Assembly (NCBI GenBank): GCA_963989385.1
Contig: OZ022515.1
Span: 5,426,803 to 5,490,802, forward strand
Reading direction: 5' to 3'
DNA length: 64,000 nt
Source: Ctena decussata
Taxonomy: Eukaryota > Mollusca > Bivalvia > Lucinida > Lucinidae
Below are positions 10,051 through 20,192 of the stretch, piece by piece. The position numbers were made by a program, and so were the translations under genes. The notes under the pieces were generated by a model. It had not been told where the DNA came from and did not search any database. It saw nothing but the letters and a program-made list of their open reading frames with translations. The first letter of the stretch is position 1, and each line of letters begins with the position of its first letter.

Positions 10051-10100
10051 GAATCGTGGCCCTGTTCTGTTGTGCCTCCTTTGTTTACTTCAGCTCAACA
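10047..10100 (+). pseudogene. Degenerate duplicate of the TM exon
   Basis: CGGAATCGTGGCCCTGTTCT and the bases after it match the middle of the exon at 9,870 (GGAATTGCGGCCCTGTTGTG) through to TTTACTTCAG / TTTCACTTACCAG. In the same frame it encodes a similar hydrophobic GIVALFCCASFVYF. There is no donor after it; it runs into the 43-bp tandem array. It is probably a by-product of local duplication. Confidence 0.55.
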
Positions 10101-10640
10101 CGCGTGTTGGTATTTCGACAAGTTAGCATTATTTCTTATGTCACGCGTCTTGGTATTTCGGCAAGTTAGCATTATTTCTTATGTCACACGTATTGGTATT
10201 TCGGCAAGTTAGCAATATTTCTTATGTCACGCGTGTTGGTATTTCGGCAAGTTAGCATTATTTCTTATGTCACGCGTGTCGGTATTTTGGCTAGTAAGCA
10301 ATGTTTCTTATGTTACGCGTGTTGGTATTTCGGCAAGTTAGCAATATTTCTTGTGTCACGCGTGTTGGTATTTCTGCAAGTCAGCAATATTTCTTATGTC
10401 ACGCGTGTTGGTATTTTGGCTAGTTAGCAATATTTCTTATGTCACGCGTGTTGGTATTTTGGCTAGTTAGCAATATTTCTTATGTCACGCGTGTTGGTAT
10501 TTCGGCAAGCTTAAGTTAGCAATATTTTTTGTGTCACGCGTGTTGGTATGTCTCCAAGTTAGCAATATTTCTTATGTCACGCGTGTTGGTATTTCGGCAA
10601 GTTTGCAATATTTCCTATCTCACGCGTGTTGGTATTTGCG
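10097..10640. repeat. 43-bp minisatellite
   Basis: About 12-13 units of a 43-bp motif starting CACGCGTGTTGGTATTTCGG and ending in a TTTCTTATGT word. Units vary at GGCAAG/GGCTAG and by one 4-bp insertion near 10,511. The reading frames through it are artefacts of the period. Confidence 0.95.
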
Positions 10641-10689
10641 AGAGAAATTGGATTAATAAGATACACAGATACACGTCATTGATGTGAAA

Positions 10690-10717
10690 ATCGAGTGAGT
10701 GAGTGAGTGAGTGAGTG
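10690..10717. repeat. (GAGT)n microsatellite
   Basis: Six to seven GAGT units. The sequence after it (TATCAGTTTTATGGCACATC) resembles the body of a tRNA-derived SINE whose tail is this microsatellite, but the head was not found. Confidence 0.8.
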
Positions 10718-10961
10718 ATATCAGTTTTATGGCACATCAGCACAAAAAGACTATTTCGCACCGAAAGCTGTCCAAACAGACTTCAGTGATGGGTTTCTTC
10801 AGATACTTTTTTATGTTAATACATACTTGCTCATCATTGAGATCCTTCAGGATGTCTGATTTCACAAAATTCATTTTATTTTTCATTGTTACCGATTCCT
10901 CAACTGTGTCTACAATTTCACCACTGTTCCCTATATTTTGCTGAAAATAAATCATAACAAA

Positions 10962-11275
10962 TGAGGAGGTTCGCAGAAAGATCCAAGCAGCCATTGGAGA
11001 GTATGATGAACTCCTGACCCTGGTCAAGAAACGGAAACTGAGGTGGTTTGGCCATGTCTCAATGTCTTCTGGTTTAGCAAAGACGATTCGAATCTAGAGG
11101 GCCCAGTGATAGGAAAAAGAAGAAGAGGTAGACAGAAGAAGACGTGGGAAGAAAATCTCAAAGAATGGACAGGAATGGAATTTGCCAGCTCAAATAGGGC
11201 AGCTGAAAACATGACAGGGTGAAAAGGGATCGTTTCGAAGTCATCTGTGGTGCACCAACGATCTTGTAAGGTAAT
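10962..11275 (+). pseudogene. LINE C-terminal fragment (RTE-like)
   Basis: Translation gives EVRRKIQAAIGEYDELLTLV, KKRKLRWFGHV, GKRRRGRQKKTWEENLKEW and a SSVVHQRSC end, the usual C-terminus of RTE/CR1-type LINE polyproteins. An in-frame TAG at 11,096 and frame changes show decay. It lies in the intron before the terminal exon of the candidate membrane-protein gene. Confidence 0.8.
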
Positions 11276-11432
11276 GGGATAGAATAGATTGAATAGAATA
11301 GAAATCATACAATGATCTCTTTTGCCAGGTAATAGGTGATGGTCCAACATAGAAACCCTATAAGGGGTCACCATTCCTTGGAAGAAGCAATGCAGTTCCT
11401 TACAATTTCATTCAAATTTTGTCTCATTTCAG

Positions 11433-11449
11433 AGGAATGCATCATTTGA
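11433..11449 (+). CDS. Candidate terminal exon of the membrane-protein gene
   Basis: The acceptor TTTTGTCTCATTTCAG ends at 11,432. The first two bases complete the codon left open by the exon at 9,870-9,973 (G+AG = Glu). The frame then reads Glu-Cys-Ile-Ile and stops with TGA at 11,447-11,449. The whole protein would end in a short Cys-rich tail (KCC...EECII). AATAAA occurs at 11,669. The short length makes chance more likely than for the TM exon; an alternative is another last exon further on. Confidence 0.4.
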
Positions 11450-11560
11450 GTCGAGCTTGTATTCTCTGGCAAGTACCGAGGAGCTGGTCATTTTGGGTCA
11501 TCCATGGTGAAAGCTTGCAAGCCCCAACGGAAATTACACAAACTGAACTGATTGAAAGCT

Positions 11561-11770
11561 AGGCCAGCGGGAACATGACATTGCAATGACGTCGTATTGA
11601 CGTCGCATCGACGTCCGAACGACATCATTGCAACGTCATGTGCATGCTGAGGCTATATACTTAAAGAAAATAAATAACCCAAACCCAGCAGGCATATGAC
11701 GTAAAAATGAGGCATATGACGTCATCGACGTCGATACGACATCATTTCGACATCGTACCCCTGCTGGGAA
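11561..11770. mobile_element. Two CAGC-ended MITEs built of GACGTC palindromes
   Basis: The first (about 11,561-11,655) has ends CCAGCGGGAACATGACATTG and an inverse-like CAACGTCATGTGCATGCTGAG. The second (11,684-11,769) is bounded by CCCAGCAGGCATATGACGT and CGTACCCCTGCTGGG. The interiors are runs of GACGTCG/TCGACGTC half-sites. The family recurs at 11,968 and 23,570. Confidence 0.7.
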
Positions 11771-11967
11771 GGTATACTGGAAATTTTTCACAAGACATAA
11801 AACATGATGACGCAGCTAATGCACATTTACATATCATAGCTGAAGAATGGGGCTTGTTTTCTTAAGGTGTCTGTATGCACACACCTCTATGTGTCTATCG
11901 TTATCAGAACCTTTGTGAATTCTAGTTTGCTTCCCTTAGAAAAGAAACCCTTCAAAGAAGGGATCCC

Positions 11968-12075
11968 AGCAGACACACAAGGTTGAATCAATATTGATTC
12001 AATCTTGATTCAACGTCATGACGTTGAATCAAGGTTTATTCAATATAGAGTCAACATTGTGTGCCCAGTGGGGTC
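11968..12075. mobile_element. CCCAGCAG MITE with GTTGAATCAA core
   Basis: Ends CCCAGCAGACACACAAGGTT and its inverse (CATTGTGTGCCCAGTGGGG). The interior repeats GATTCAA / TTGAATC on both strands around ACGTCATGACGT. Confidence 0.75.
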
Positions 12076-12079
12076 GTAT

Positions 12080-12214
12080 GGTGTAAAGAAGTACAAATGA
12101 CGATATCATGTTATAATGTTCATAATGTGCATATGTCACTATAATTGATATGTAATTTGGGCCGGGGCCTTTGTTTACGAAACAAAATATTTGTATTGTA
12201 TTGTATTGTATTGA
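12080..12214 (+). repeat. LINE 3' end with (TATTG)n tail
   Basis: A short 3'-UTR-like stretch ends GGGGCCTTTGTTTACGAAAC, an AAAATATT word, then four to five TATTG units, the simple-repeat tail found on several molluscan LINEs. The body is truncated. Confidence 0.6.
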
Positions 12215-12620
12215 TCAACTGTTAAAGGAAAAATGTTGCTTCTATGCATTTTTTTCCTTGAAGACTTGACCCACAAACTGAGAGTGACCTCCTCTGCTGC
12301 ACAATTTTATTACTGCATATACACAGACTTAGTATGTTGTAACACTTCTGTTGGTCTAAATTATTTAGTTCAATAAAGATAGCTGAGTTGCCACCTATTT
12401 GGGAAAGAGCTGCTGACTCGGCTTATTACTTGTAATTTATTGTTTGTTGGGATGTCTTTGTCAATCTTTCCCTTTGATGTTGGGGATAGGGTTTGGGATC
12501 TGATTCAGTCAGTTCCTGAAGTGTAGTTACTCTTTAAATTTAATTAAACCGTGTCTGCTGTCCTCGTTTCTCTGATGTGGTCCATGCAATACAAAGACTC
12601 CTCCTTCAAAACTTATCATA
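12215..12620. other. Unassigned AT-rich sequence
   Basis: Contains AATAAA at 12,372 but no coding frame or repeat structure was recognised. Confidence 0.4.
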
Positions 12621-12624
12621 TGTA

Positions 12625-12905
12625 TGCAAAGCTTATTTATGCACATTTTTGCCCGGTAGTAAAAGACTGGTGGAGTTAGCAGTTAGCATAAAACTTCTGA
12701 AAGTGGCCAGTTTGAACACTTTCTGGAGTTTTATGGCAACTCACTAATTCATCTTTTACGAAGCTGAAATTGTGTACCAATGTGGCTGATATACAAGTAA
12801 GCTTATTTATGCACATTTTTGCCCGGTAGTAAAAGCCTGGTGGAGTTAGCATAAAACTTCTGAAAGTGGCCAGTTTGAACACTTTCAGGAGTTTTATGGC
12901 AACTC
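12625..12905. repeat. Tandem duplication, about 175-bp unit
   Basis: The stretch beginning AGCTTATTTATGCACATTTT occurs at 12,630 and again at 12,800. Both copies end in the GGAGTTTTATGGCAACTC block. Unit 1 has an extra GCAGTTA. Confidence 0.85.
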
Positions 12906-12913
12906 GCTAATTT

Positions 12914-14062
12914 GAGCCGCGACGCGACAAAACCAACAATGTGGTTGTGCGCCCAGTGCAGACTCAGATCAGCCTGGGCATCCGCCCAGTCCGCTCAGAA
13001 TCTTATATAAGCGCTTAAAGGGTAGCTAAGGGCCTAAGCTACCACCATGCGGACAGCGAAGACTCTGATCAGACTGGGCGGATGCCCAGGCTGATCTGAG
13101 TCTTCGCTGGGCGCACAACCACATTGTTGGTTTTGTCGCGTCGCGGCACATTTATATTTTGCAAAGTTGAAATTGTGTACCAATGTGGCTGAGATACAAG
13201 TAAGTTGAAAGATTTTTTATAGATTGGCTTTATATGTCAGCAAAAGTTTGATATTTTGAAATTTATAAAAAAGAAGAAGAAAATTTACCAGACCTGAAAG
13301 CAATCCTACTAGAGCCACGGCACGAGAAAACCAACAAAGTGGTCGTGTGCCCTGTGCAGACTCAGATCAGCCTAGGCTGCCGCCCAGTTTGATCAGACTC
13401 TTTGTTTAGTGCTCAAAGAGTAGCTAAGGGTATAAGCTACCTCCATGCGGACAGCGAAGACTCTGATCAGACTGGGCGGATGCCCAGGCTGATCTGAGTC
13501 TTCGCTGGGCGCAAAACCACATAGTTGGTTTTGTCGCGTTGCGGCTCAAAATTTTATATTTTGCAAAGCTGAAATTGTGTACCAATGTGGCTGATATACA
13601 TGTAATTTGAAAACCTTCTTTAGAGATTTGCTTTATATGTCAGCAAAAGTTTGATATTTTGAAATTTAAAAAAAAAATTTACCAGACCTGAAAGCAATTC
13701 TATTAGAGCCACGACACGAGAAAACCAACAAAGTGGTCGTGTGCCCTGTGCAGACTCAGATCAGCCTAGGCTGCCGCCCAGTTAGATCAGGCTCTTTGTT
13801 TAGTGCTCAAAGAGTAGCTAAGGGTCTAAGCTACCTCCATGCGGACAGCGAAGGCTCTGATCAGACTGGGCGGATGCTCAGGCTGATCTGAGTCTGCGCT
13901 GGGCGCACAACCACATTGTTGCTTTTGTCGCGTCGCGGCTCATTTATATTTTGCAAAGCTGAAATTTATGTACCAATGTGGCTGATATACATTTAATTTG
14001 AAAACCTTCTTTATAGTTTGGCTTTATATGTCAGCAAAAGTTTGATATTTTGAAATTTATAA
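12914..14062. repeat. Tandem triplication of a MITE plus flank (about 395 bp)
   Basis: Three successive units each consist of a full foldback MITE (12,914-13,149; 13,312-13,547; 13,706-13,941) followed by the same spacer (GCTGAAATTGTGTACCAATG ... GTCAGCAAAAGTTTGATATT ... TTTACCAGACCTGAAAGCAA). The MITE was copied as part of a larger unit rather than inserted three times. Confidence 0.88.
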
Positions 14063-14202
14063 AAAAAAGACTTTACTCTTGAATAAAATATTCCAGAGGG
14101 AATTAAATTCTGCTAATTTATTTCATCAGTATCCGGTATCTCACCATGTGTAACCCTTTATGAACCAAAAGATTGACTTTTACCCTTATTTTTTATATAT
14201 AT
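14063..14202. other. Junction sequence between triplication and large repeat
   Basis: AT-rich, no feature beyond being the left flank of block A. Confidence 0.3.
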
Positions 14203-14239
14203 TATGAATTAAATAGGTGTTACCTATATACGTGCGTTC

Positions 14240-16663
14240 CCATCCACTTGATATGGCTACTTCTTAAGATGGAAGTAAATAACGATGTTTAGGCCAAAAT
14301 TTATATGTCTGAAAAATGTAGGTGGATGTAGTGTTCTTTTCTCTGCAAATCTTCTGATGATGGTTTATATTTTAACCAAGTTTTGTAAAAATATCTTCAA
14401 CGGTTATAAAATTTCAGAGGGAACACCATTTCTATACTGAAAAATTACAAAGGGGCATAATTTCATTAAAAATGTAGGCAGAGCTACTGATATTGTTTTT
14501 CTGCACATCATTAAAATTTTGATGATGCTTTATAATTGAACAAAATTTCATGAAAATATCTTTAATTAAAGCAAAATGTACTATTTTCAATGCTCAAAAG
14601 GGCAAAATGTACTATTTTCAATGCTAAAAAGCGATAACTCCAAAAAATCCGGAATAACTGTCTTGTTTCCTTCACATCTGTGTAAATTTCATGAAAATAT
14701 CTCTTTAGGTTTTTAAGATACAGAACATATGGATCTTGTTCTCTGCACATCGTCTGATGATGCTTTATATTTGTATAAAAATTGCTGAAAATATTTATTA
14801 CAGTTTTAAAGTTTTTAAAGAATTAACATGATTTACATACTTAAATTTACAAAGAGGCATAATTCCATAAAAAATGTAGATGGAGTTACAGTCCTTGTTC
14901 ACTGCACATTGTCTGATGTTTTATATTTGTACCAAGTTTCACAAAAATAACTCATATAGTTTCAGAGCTATGGAGCAAACATGATTTCCATACTAAAATT
15001 TTCAAAGGGGCATAATTCTGTAGTAAATGTAAGCAGGATTTTCTCTGCCCATCAAGTGATGATACTTTAAAGTTGTACAAAGTTTTGCGAAAATATCTCA
15101 TATAGTTTCAGAGTTATGGACCGGACACAATTTCCATACTAAAATTTACAAAGGGGCATAATTCCATAAAAATGTAGGTGGAGTTACGATTCTTGTTCTC
15201 TGCACATCCTCTGATCATGCTCTATATTTGCACTAAGTTTCATGAAAATATCTCATAATGTTTTAGAGATATGGAGCAGACACGATTTCCATACTAAAAT
15301 TTACAAAGGGGCATAATTCCATAAAAAATGTCAGTGGAGTTATTGGTCTTGCTCTCCACATTTTGTCTGATGATGCTTTATATTTGTACCAAGTTTGGTG
15401 AAATCATCTCAATCGGTTACAGAATTATTGAGCGGACACAATCTCCATACTAAAATTTTCAAAGGGGCATAATTCTGTAAAAAATGTAGGTGGAGTTACA
15501 GGTCTTGCTCTCCACACATCCTCTGATGATACTCTATATTTGTACTAAGTTTCATGAAAATATCTCGTACAGTTGTAGAGTTATGGAGCGGACATAATTT
15601 CCATACCTAAATTTACAAAGGGGCATAATTCCATAAAAAATATAAGTAAGTAAGTAAGTAAGTAATGGCTTTATTTTAAGAGGGTAGCTCAATTGGCATG
15701 GCCAATCTTCCTTGAGGCCCTCTTGCAAACAACAATTAAAAAAAGTATACTACATCACGAAACATAAGCAAACTGTACAACTAAAATGATGCATGTACAT
15801 GATGCACACAAATGAAATAAATAAGCGCACGCACGCTAGCATGCATGTGCGTACGTACACAAATTTATGTTTATAACTTACATGTACATACATATGCACA
15901 AAAAAAAGAAATAGTACATATAATATACATACATACCGACATACTGAATGGCAGTGAAGGTATAAGGATTAATGTATTTCATTTTTCATCCAATTCGTAC
16001 ATCCGTTAATAAACAACTTTAAAGTTGGCGCATTTTTAATTTCTAACGGTATACTATTCCATACAAGTGCACCGGAATAAGATATAGGTGGGGTTACGGG
16101 TCTTGCTCTCTGCATGTCGTCTGAAGATGCTTTGAATTTGTACTAAGTTTTGTTAAATTATCTCAGTCGGTTATAGAGTTATTGATCGGACACGATTTCT
16201 AAACTAAAATTTTCAAAGTTTCGAGAAATTATCTCAATCTGTTACAGAGTTATTGAGCGGACACGTTTTTCATACTAAAGTTTTCAAAGAGGCATAATTC
16301 CGTAAAAATTGTAAGTGGAGTTACGGGTCTTGCTCTCTGCACATCGTCTGATCATGTTTTATATTTGTATTACGTTTTGTGAAATTATCTCAATCTGTTA
16401 TAGTTAATGAGCGGACAGGATTACCATACTAAAATTTTCAGAGGGGTATTATTCTGTAAAAAATGTAGGTGGAGTTACGGGTCTTGCTCTCTGCATGTCG
16501 TCTGATGATGCTTTATATTTGTACTAAGGTTCGTGAAATTATCTCAATCGGTTACAGAGTTATTGAGCGGACACGATTTGTGACAGACGGACGGACAGGC
16601 AGACAGACAGACGACCAGGACAAAAACAATAAGTCTCCGACCCCTTAGGGGGGAGACATAATA
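14240..16663 (+). repeat. Tandem core array of a pearl/HINE-like element, copy A
   Basis: About 14 decayed units of roughly 155 bp, each containing CAAAGGGGCATAATTCC, GTAGGTGGAGTTACGGGTCT, CTGATGATGCTTTATATTTG and GAGTTATTGAGCGGACACGA. The array ends in GACGGACGGACAGG-type tetramer runs and a hairpin GTCTCCGACCCCTTAGGGGG-GAGAC (about 16,634-16,662). A tandem core, then a microsatellite, then a 3' hairpin is the layout of pearl-type and Helentron-associated elements in bivalves (family assignment is inference). Confidence 0.7.
15645..16081 (-). mobile_element. 5'-truncated LINE, CR1/L2-like
   Basis: Inserted in the core array of copy A with ATATA on both sides (15,640-15,644 and 16,082-16,086); copy B has the empty site. 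On the minus strand the 5' part encodes the usual RT C-terminus (ALVWNSIPLEIKNAPTLK... followed by CTNWMKNEI). It then has a 3' UTR with AATAAAGCCATTACTTACTT and a (TTAC)n tail next to the left target duplication. Truncation plus tail fits target-primed reverse transcription. Confidence 0.88.
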
Positions 16664-18045
16664 AATAATCGTACATACCTTCCTATTAAGGCTTTATATC
16701 TAAGGCTTCCTTAACACCAGATACCTAAAGCCAGTATGTAGCATTGTCAATTTTTATTCTTGGTGACTTTGTCGAAGTTGTTGAAATCTTGTATGGCAAG
16801 CTCAAAATAATATACAGAATTGATGATTGCTGAGTTAATCACAGACAAACACCAATGTGTATGAACCAGCCAATACAAATATCTAAGTCTTTTTAGGCTG
16901 TGACTTGTCTCCCAATCAGATGTGCCGGATTACAGTTAAAATCTCCTAAAATGTATAAAATGAAAAATGATTTTTCAGTTATTCATTTTTACAGTACATG
17001 CAAATGCATGTACATGTAACAAAACCTGAATAGCTCACCTAAGTCAAAAGGTCAAAGGTCAACCTAGGGTCACCATTTGAACAAATCCGAGAGTATATTA
17101 ATTTCAAATGCTGTGTACATGTACTAAGTTTCAGTGTCATGGGTCATTTGATTGTGGAAGCTTTTTAACAATATGTGCATGACAGCCATATTGGCTACCA
17201 GGAAAAAATCGAAGTTGGTGAAATATGAGTGACCTTGATCAAAAACTGATACTGACCTCTGTTGCTCAATAAACTTCAAGTAGCCATTTATTTGACTGTA
17301 CATACAAACTTTTATACCAAAGGTTTCAACAAATTCAAAGATATCTCATTAAATTGCAGAAATTTCTCAAGCATTAGGAAGCACACGTCTAACCTATGAG
17401 TTATCTGTTAAAAGGCCAAGATCAACTCAGGGTTATCATTTGAACACGGAAGTGCCATTTAAATAGAGACAAAATCTACGGTCCAGTGAGACTCGAATGA
17501 TCTGTGAGTCTATGATCCAAGGTCTGAAGCACCTAACCACTTACTTACAGTTACACTAGGTAACTGGGATGCAAACTGGGTTAACTGGGATATGCTTCAT
17601 TCACACAGTTGGTACTGGTCAGACTCACTCTACAGTGTAGAAAAAATTGCCATCAGAGGAGATGGCAAATCCCCCAACTGAAGACCCCATGGGCCTTGGT
17701 AAAAAGGGTGCACTTCAAAACACATATAAGTGCTATATTATCGTTCTTTTATGCTTCTGATTGACATTATTTGTTTAACAGATGCATTATTATCTTATAC
17801 TCAGACTTAAACATTATGCTTGACTGCTAAAAAGAGGTGAAATCTCAAACAGCCACCATGTACACAGATGTATAGCATATGATACACTCAACATTTGATT
17901 GTGTGAAGAATAATTTCTATTTAGCACAAACCCTACAAACCTAATTTTGAGCTCTCAAGGAGGTGAATTTGGACAAAGAATCCAAATCTGAAAAAAAAAT
18001 ATTTTTGTAAAATGGTTTTGTAGTGGGTGTGTGGGGGGGGGGGGG
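16664..18045. other. Block A interior, no gene
   Basis: Matches 31,746-33,100 closely. Includes a short pearl-like stretch (AAAAGGTCAAAGGTCAACCT) and a G run at 18,031. No frame longer than about 60 codons. Confidence 0.5.
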
Positions 18046-18327
18046 GATTTTTTGACTGATTTAGTGCTTAACGTCCATGGTAAACAGCTATGGTCATGTC
18101 GGGACGGTCAGTTAACCTAACATCACTACTCCTGGGCAGGCTTAGACTAGAGCTTAGACCTCCTAAGCCGTTAACCATTACTAAGTGCTCCTCTTTCACC
18201 AGTAACTGATAACTGCCCTTCTTGAATCAGCAGATGGAGAAATGAAAGTAAGTGGCCGGAATGGGTATCAAACCCAGGACCTCTGGCTTATAAGTCACAT
18301 GCCTTACTGACTGCACTATCCGGCCCA
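18046..18327 (-). repeat. tRNA-derived SINE, family A, copy 1
   Basis: On the minus strand the head (18,327 leftwards) is tRNA-like: GGCCGGATAGTGCAGTCAGT then GGTTTGATACC as B box. A conserved body follows (TGATTCAAGAAGGGCAGTTA ... TGACCGTCCCGACATGACCA), ending at the GTCAAAAAATC tail. Copies: 33,101-33,363 and a 5'-truncated one at 24,582-24,776. Confidence 0.75.
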
Positions 18328-18384
18328 GCTCAGCATAAATTAAAAAGAAACAAATTTTAAGAAACTGGCCTTACCAGGAACATG

Positions 18385-18590
18385 TAGAGAAAACCAACAA
18401 AGTGGTTGTGCAGGGATAAAGACTAACAGGGGCCCAGTTGCCCAAAGCCCCTAAACTTTGGGTTGGTCCCTGAAATTTGGAAGAAAATGACCATACCCCT
18501 AATGTTAAATTCTGAATTTTGACATCATCATTTGTCTTTATCCCTGTTGTGCGCGCTGCGCAGACTTACTGTCGTGTCGGCCTATTCAGC
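18385..18590. mobile_element. Foldback-MITE arm split by a 134-bp TIR element
   Basis: The outer sequence is the GAGCCGCGAC-family left arm (AGAAAACCAACAAAGTGGTT ... GCGCAGACTTACTG). It is interrupted at 18,412-18,545 by a small element with ends AGGGATAAAGAC and GTCTTTATCCCT. GTTGTGC lies on both sides (18,405-18,411 and 18,546-18,552), a 7-bp target duplication. The same nested pair is present in copy B (about 33,420-33,610), so this insertion predates the block duplication. Confidence 0.75.
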
Positions 18591-19429
18591 GCATAGGCTT
18601 ATTCGGCGCAAGTTACGTAACGTAATTTACCGTTAAACATGTGTTGATAATTTTTGTCGGCTGTTATCCAAGCAGTCCTTCAAGCAGAGATCTTTATATG
18701 CGGTAAAAAAGATCATGTCTGTCCAGAGGGGTTAGTTGCACTTGGTTTTATGCAGATATTTGCAATTGTTACTTGCAGCTCGGCATATGTTGAATACACA
18801 CCGTATTTCGCAATCTTTGTTTACAAACACAGCACTTGGCTCTGAGCACACATCACGAATGTAGGTCAACTCACTTCAGCAGCACTTGTAATTTGTAAAT
18901 AATAGTTAACACTCTTTGCATGCCTTGCATAAATGCACATAGTAAAGAAGTGAATTATAAAATAACTCACTCAGCTAATGTCCAAAGGATCATGATTTAA
19001 CACTGCTAAAGCAAATAGTCGTTGAAACTTTCCACAAGCTCTTTCTGCAGCCCACGGAGTGATGTCATGAGTATATTCTGTTTCACAAATTAGCCCATTA
19101 TTTATGTCAGGAATAAGACATTTTCAGAAGCTGCGTCGAATTGGCCGACAAAAACAGGGTCCCTCGTGCACAATGGTACATGAGTTTTAAGTTTCTTTTC
19201 ATATTGTGATCAATACCAGATGGTGGATTTGAGATGAAATAAAGGGTGATTATTGTACTTTATAAACACAATATCTGTTAATTTTTTACCGTTCTTATTT
19301 ACACAGTTAACGATTCTTTGTTTAAGTGCTCCGAATAGGCCGACGGCACTGTAAATCAGCATCTGCCCAGTCTTCAGGTCTCATCGGAGTCTTCGCCGTG
19401 TGCCTAAATGGTAGCTTTCTTTCTATCTT
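18591..19429. other. Block A interior, no gene
   Basis: Matches 33,612-34,440 with small indels. A 63-codon frame at 18,654 is present in altered form in copy B but shows no domain, and its reading beyond codon 55 differs. Not called as a gene. Confidence 0.45.
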
Positions 19430-19517
19430 CCATTGACGCCTTAGCCCCCCGAAGGGGACACAGACGGTGTACTTTTGTACACTCCGGTGTTGCAGGATGA
19501 AAGCCTAGGTATAGCCT

Positions 19518-19669
19518 AGCCCTATTCAAAAGTGCTCTTGGATTCAAACATCTTTAGTTTCATTTTTATTTTGATGTTTACGTTTTTATTTATAGACTGA
19601 ATCCAGCGTTTCGCAACATGAATGTCAGACTGAAAACAATAGCGAAACGCGATCTTTTAAGGTATAGCC
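19518..19669. other. 152-bp segment present only in copy A
   Basis: Flanked by AGGTATAGCC on both sides (19,508-19,517 and 19,660-19,669). Copy B (34,537-34,546) has a single AGGTATAGCC. Either a small insertion with a 10-bp target duplication, or a copy-B deletion between 10-bp repeats. It contains an inverted pair GCGTTTCGC / GCGAAACGC. Confidence 0.6.
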
Positions 19670-19679
19670 ATGTAGCTAT

Positions 19680-19905
19680 AGTAGGGATCTTTAACCTGCA
19701 CAGGGGATGACTCTCCCTGCACAGGGGGGCCTCCAGTTAACGTCCTGATCCGAAGGACGGCACACTCGTTAGCATCATCCCTGCAAATGATGCTAGAAAA
19801 ACGCGTTCGGACATAGGAAGATTTCGCCTCGGGCGGGATTCGAACCCACGACCTCTGGCTTCAGAGTCAAGTGCACTAACCACTGAGCCACCACGCTTCT
19901 CCTAA
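19680..19905 (-). repeat. tRNA-derived SINE, family B, copy 1
   Basis: Minus-strand head: GTGGCTCAGTGGTTAGTGC (A box) and GGTTCGAATCCC (B box), followed by a body containing GCATCATTTGCAGGGATGAT and CAGGGAGAGTCATCCCCTGT. The second copy is at 34,556-34,780. The anticodon arm does not form a standard tRNA, so this is a SINE rather than a tRNA gene. Confidence 0.8.
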
Positions 19906-19934
19906 AGGTAAAGGTGTAAGCAGGCCGTGTAAGC

Positions 19935-20042
19935 AAGCTTCATGCGGACAGCGAATCTGATCAGACCGGGCGAATGCCCAGGCTGATCTGAGTCTCCGCT
20001 GGACGCACTTGCCCCTTTGTTGGTTTTGTCGTGTCGCGGCTC
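19935..20042. mobile_element. Half of a foldback MITE
   Basis: Only the right arm of the GAGCCGCGAC family is present (TGCGGACAGCGAATCTGATC ... GGTTTTGTCGTGTCGCGGCTC). The equivalent half is at 34,815-34,920 in copy B. Confidence 0.8.
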
Positions 20043-20192
20043 AAATCTGAAATCACAGTCATATCAAACGTACAAGGTGTGGTATGAATGACCAGGGTAC
20101 CATTCAGTTTGACTGAGGACTAGTTCAAGCGTTACACCATCGTGACTGAACAGTGGACCTCCTGTGGTACGAAACGGATAGGATACGAGGGT

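Noticed and set aside
9745..10212. 155-codon plus-strand ORF
   Set aside because: It runs from a foldback repeat through the TM exon into a (TC)n run and the minisatellite. Only the exon part is credible, with splice sites on both sides.
19830..19905. tRNA gene (minus strand) with good A and B boxes
   Set aside because: It is the head of a SINE with a body attached, has no clean acceptor stem, and its second copy has a broken B box.
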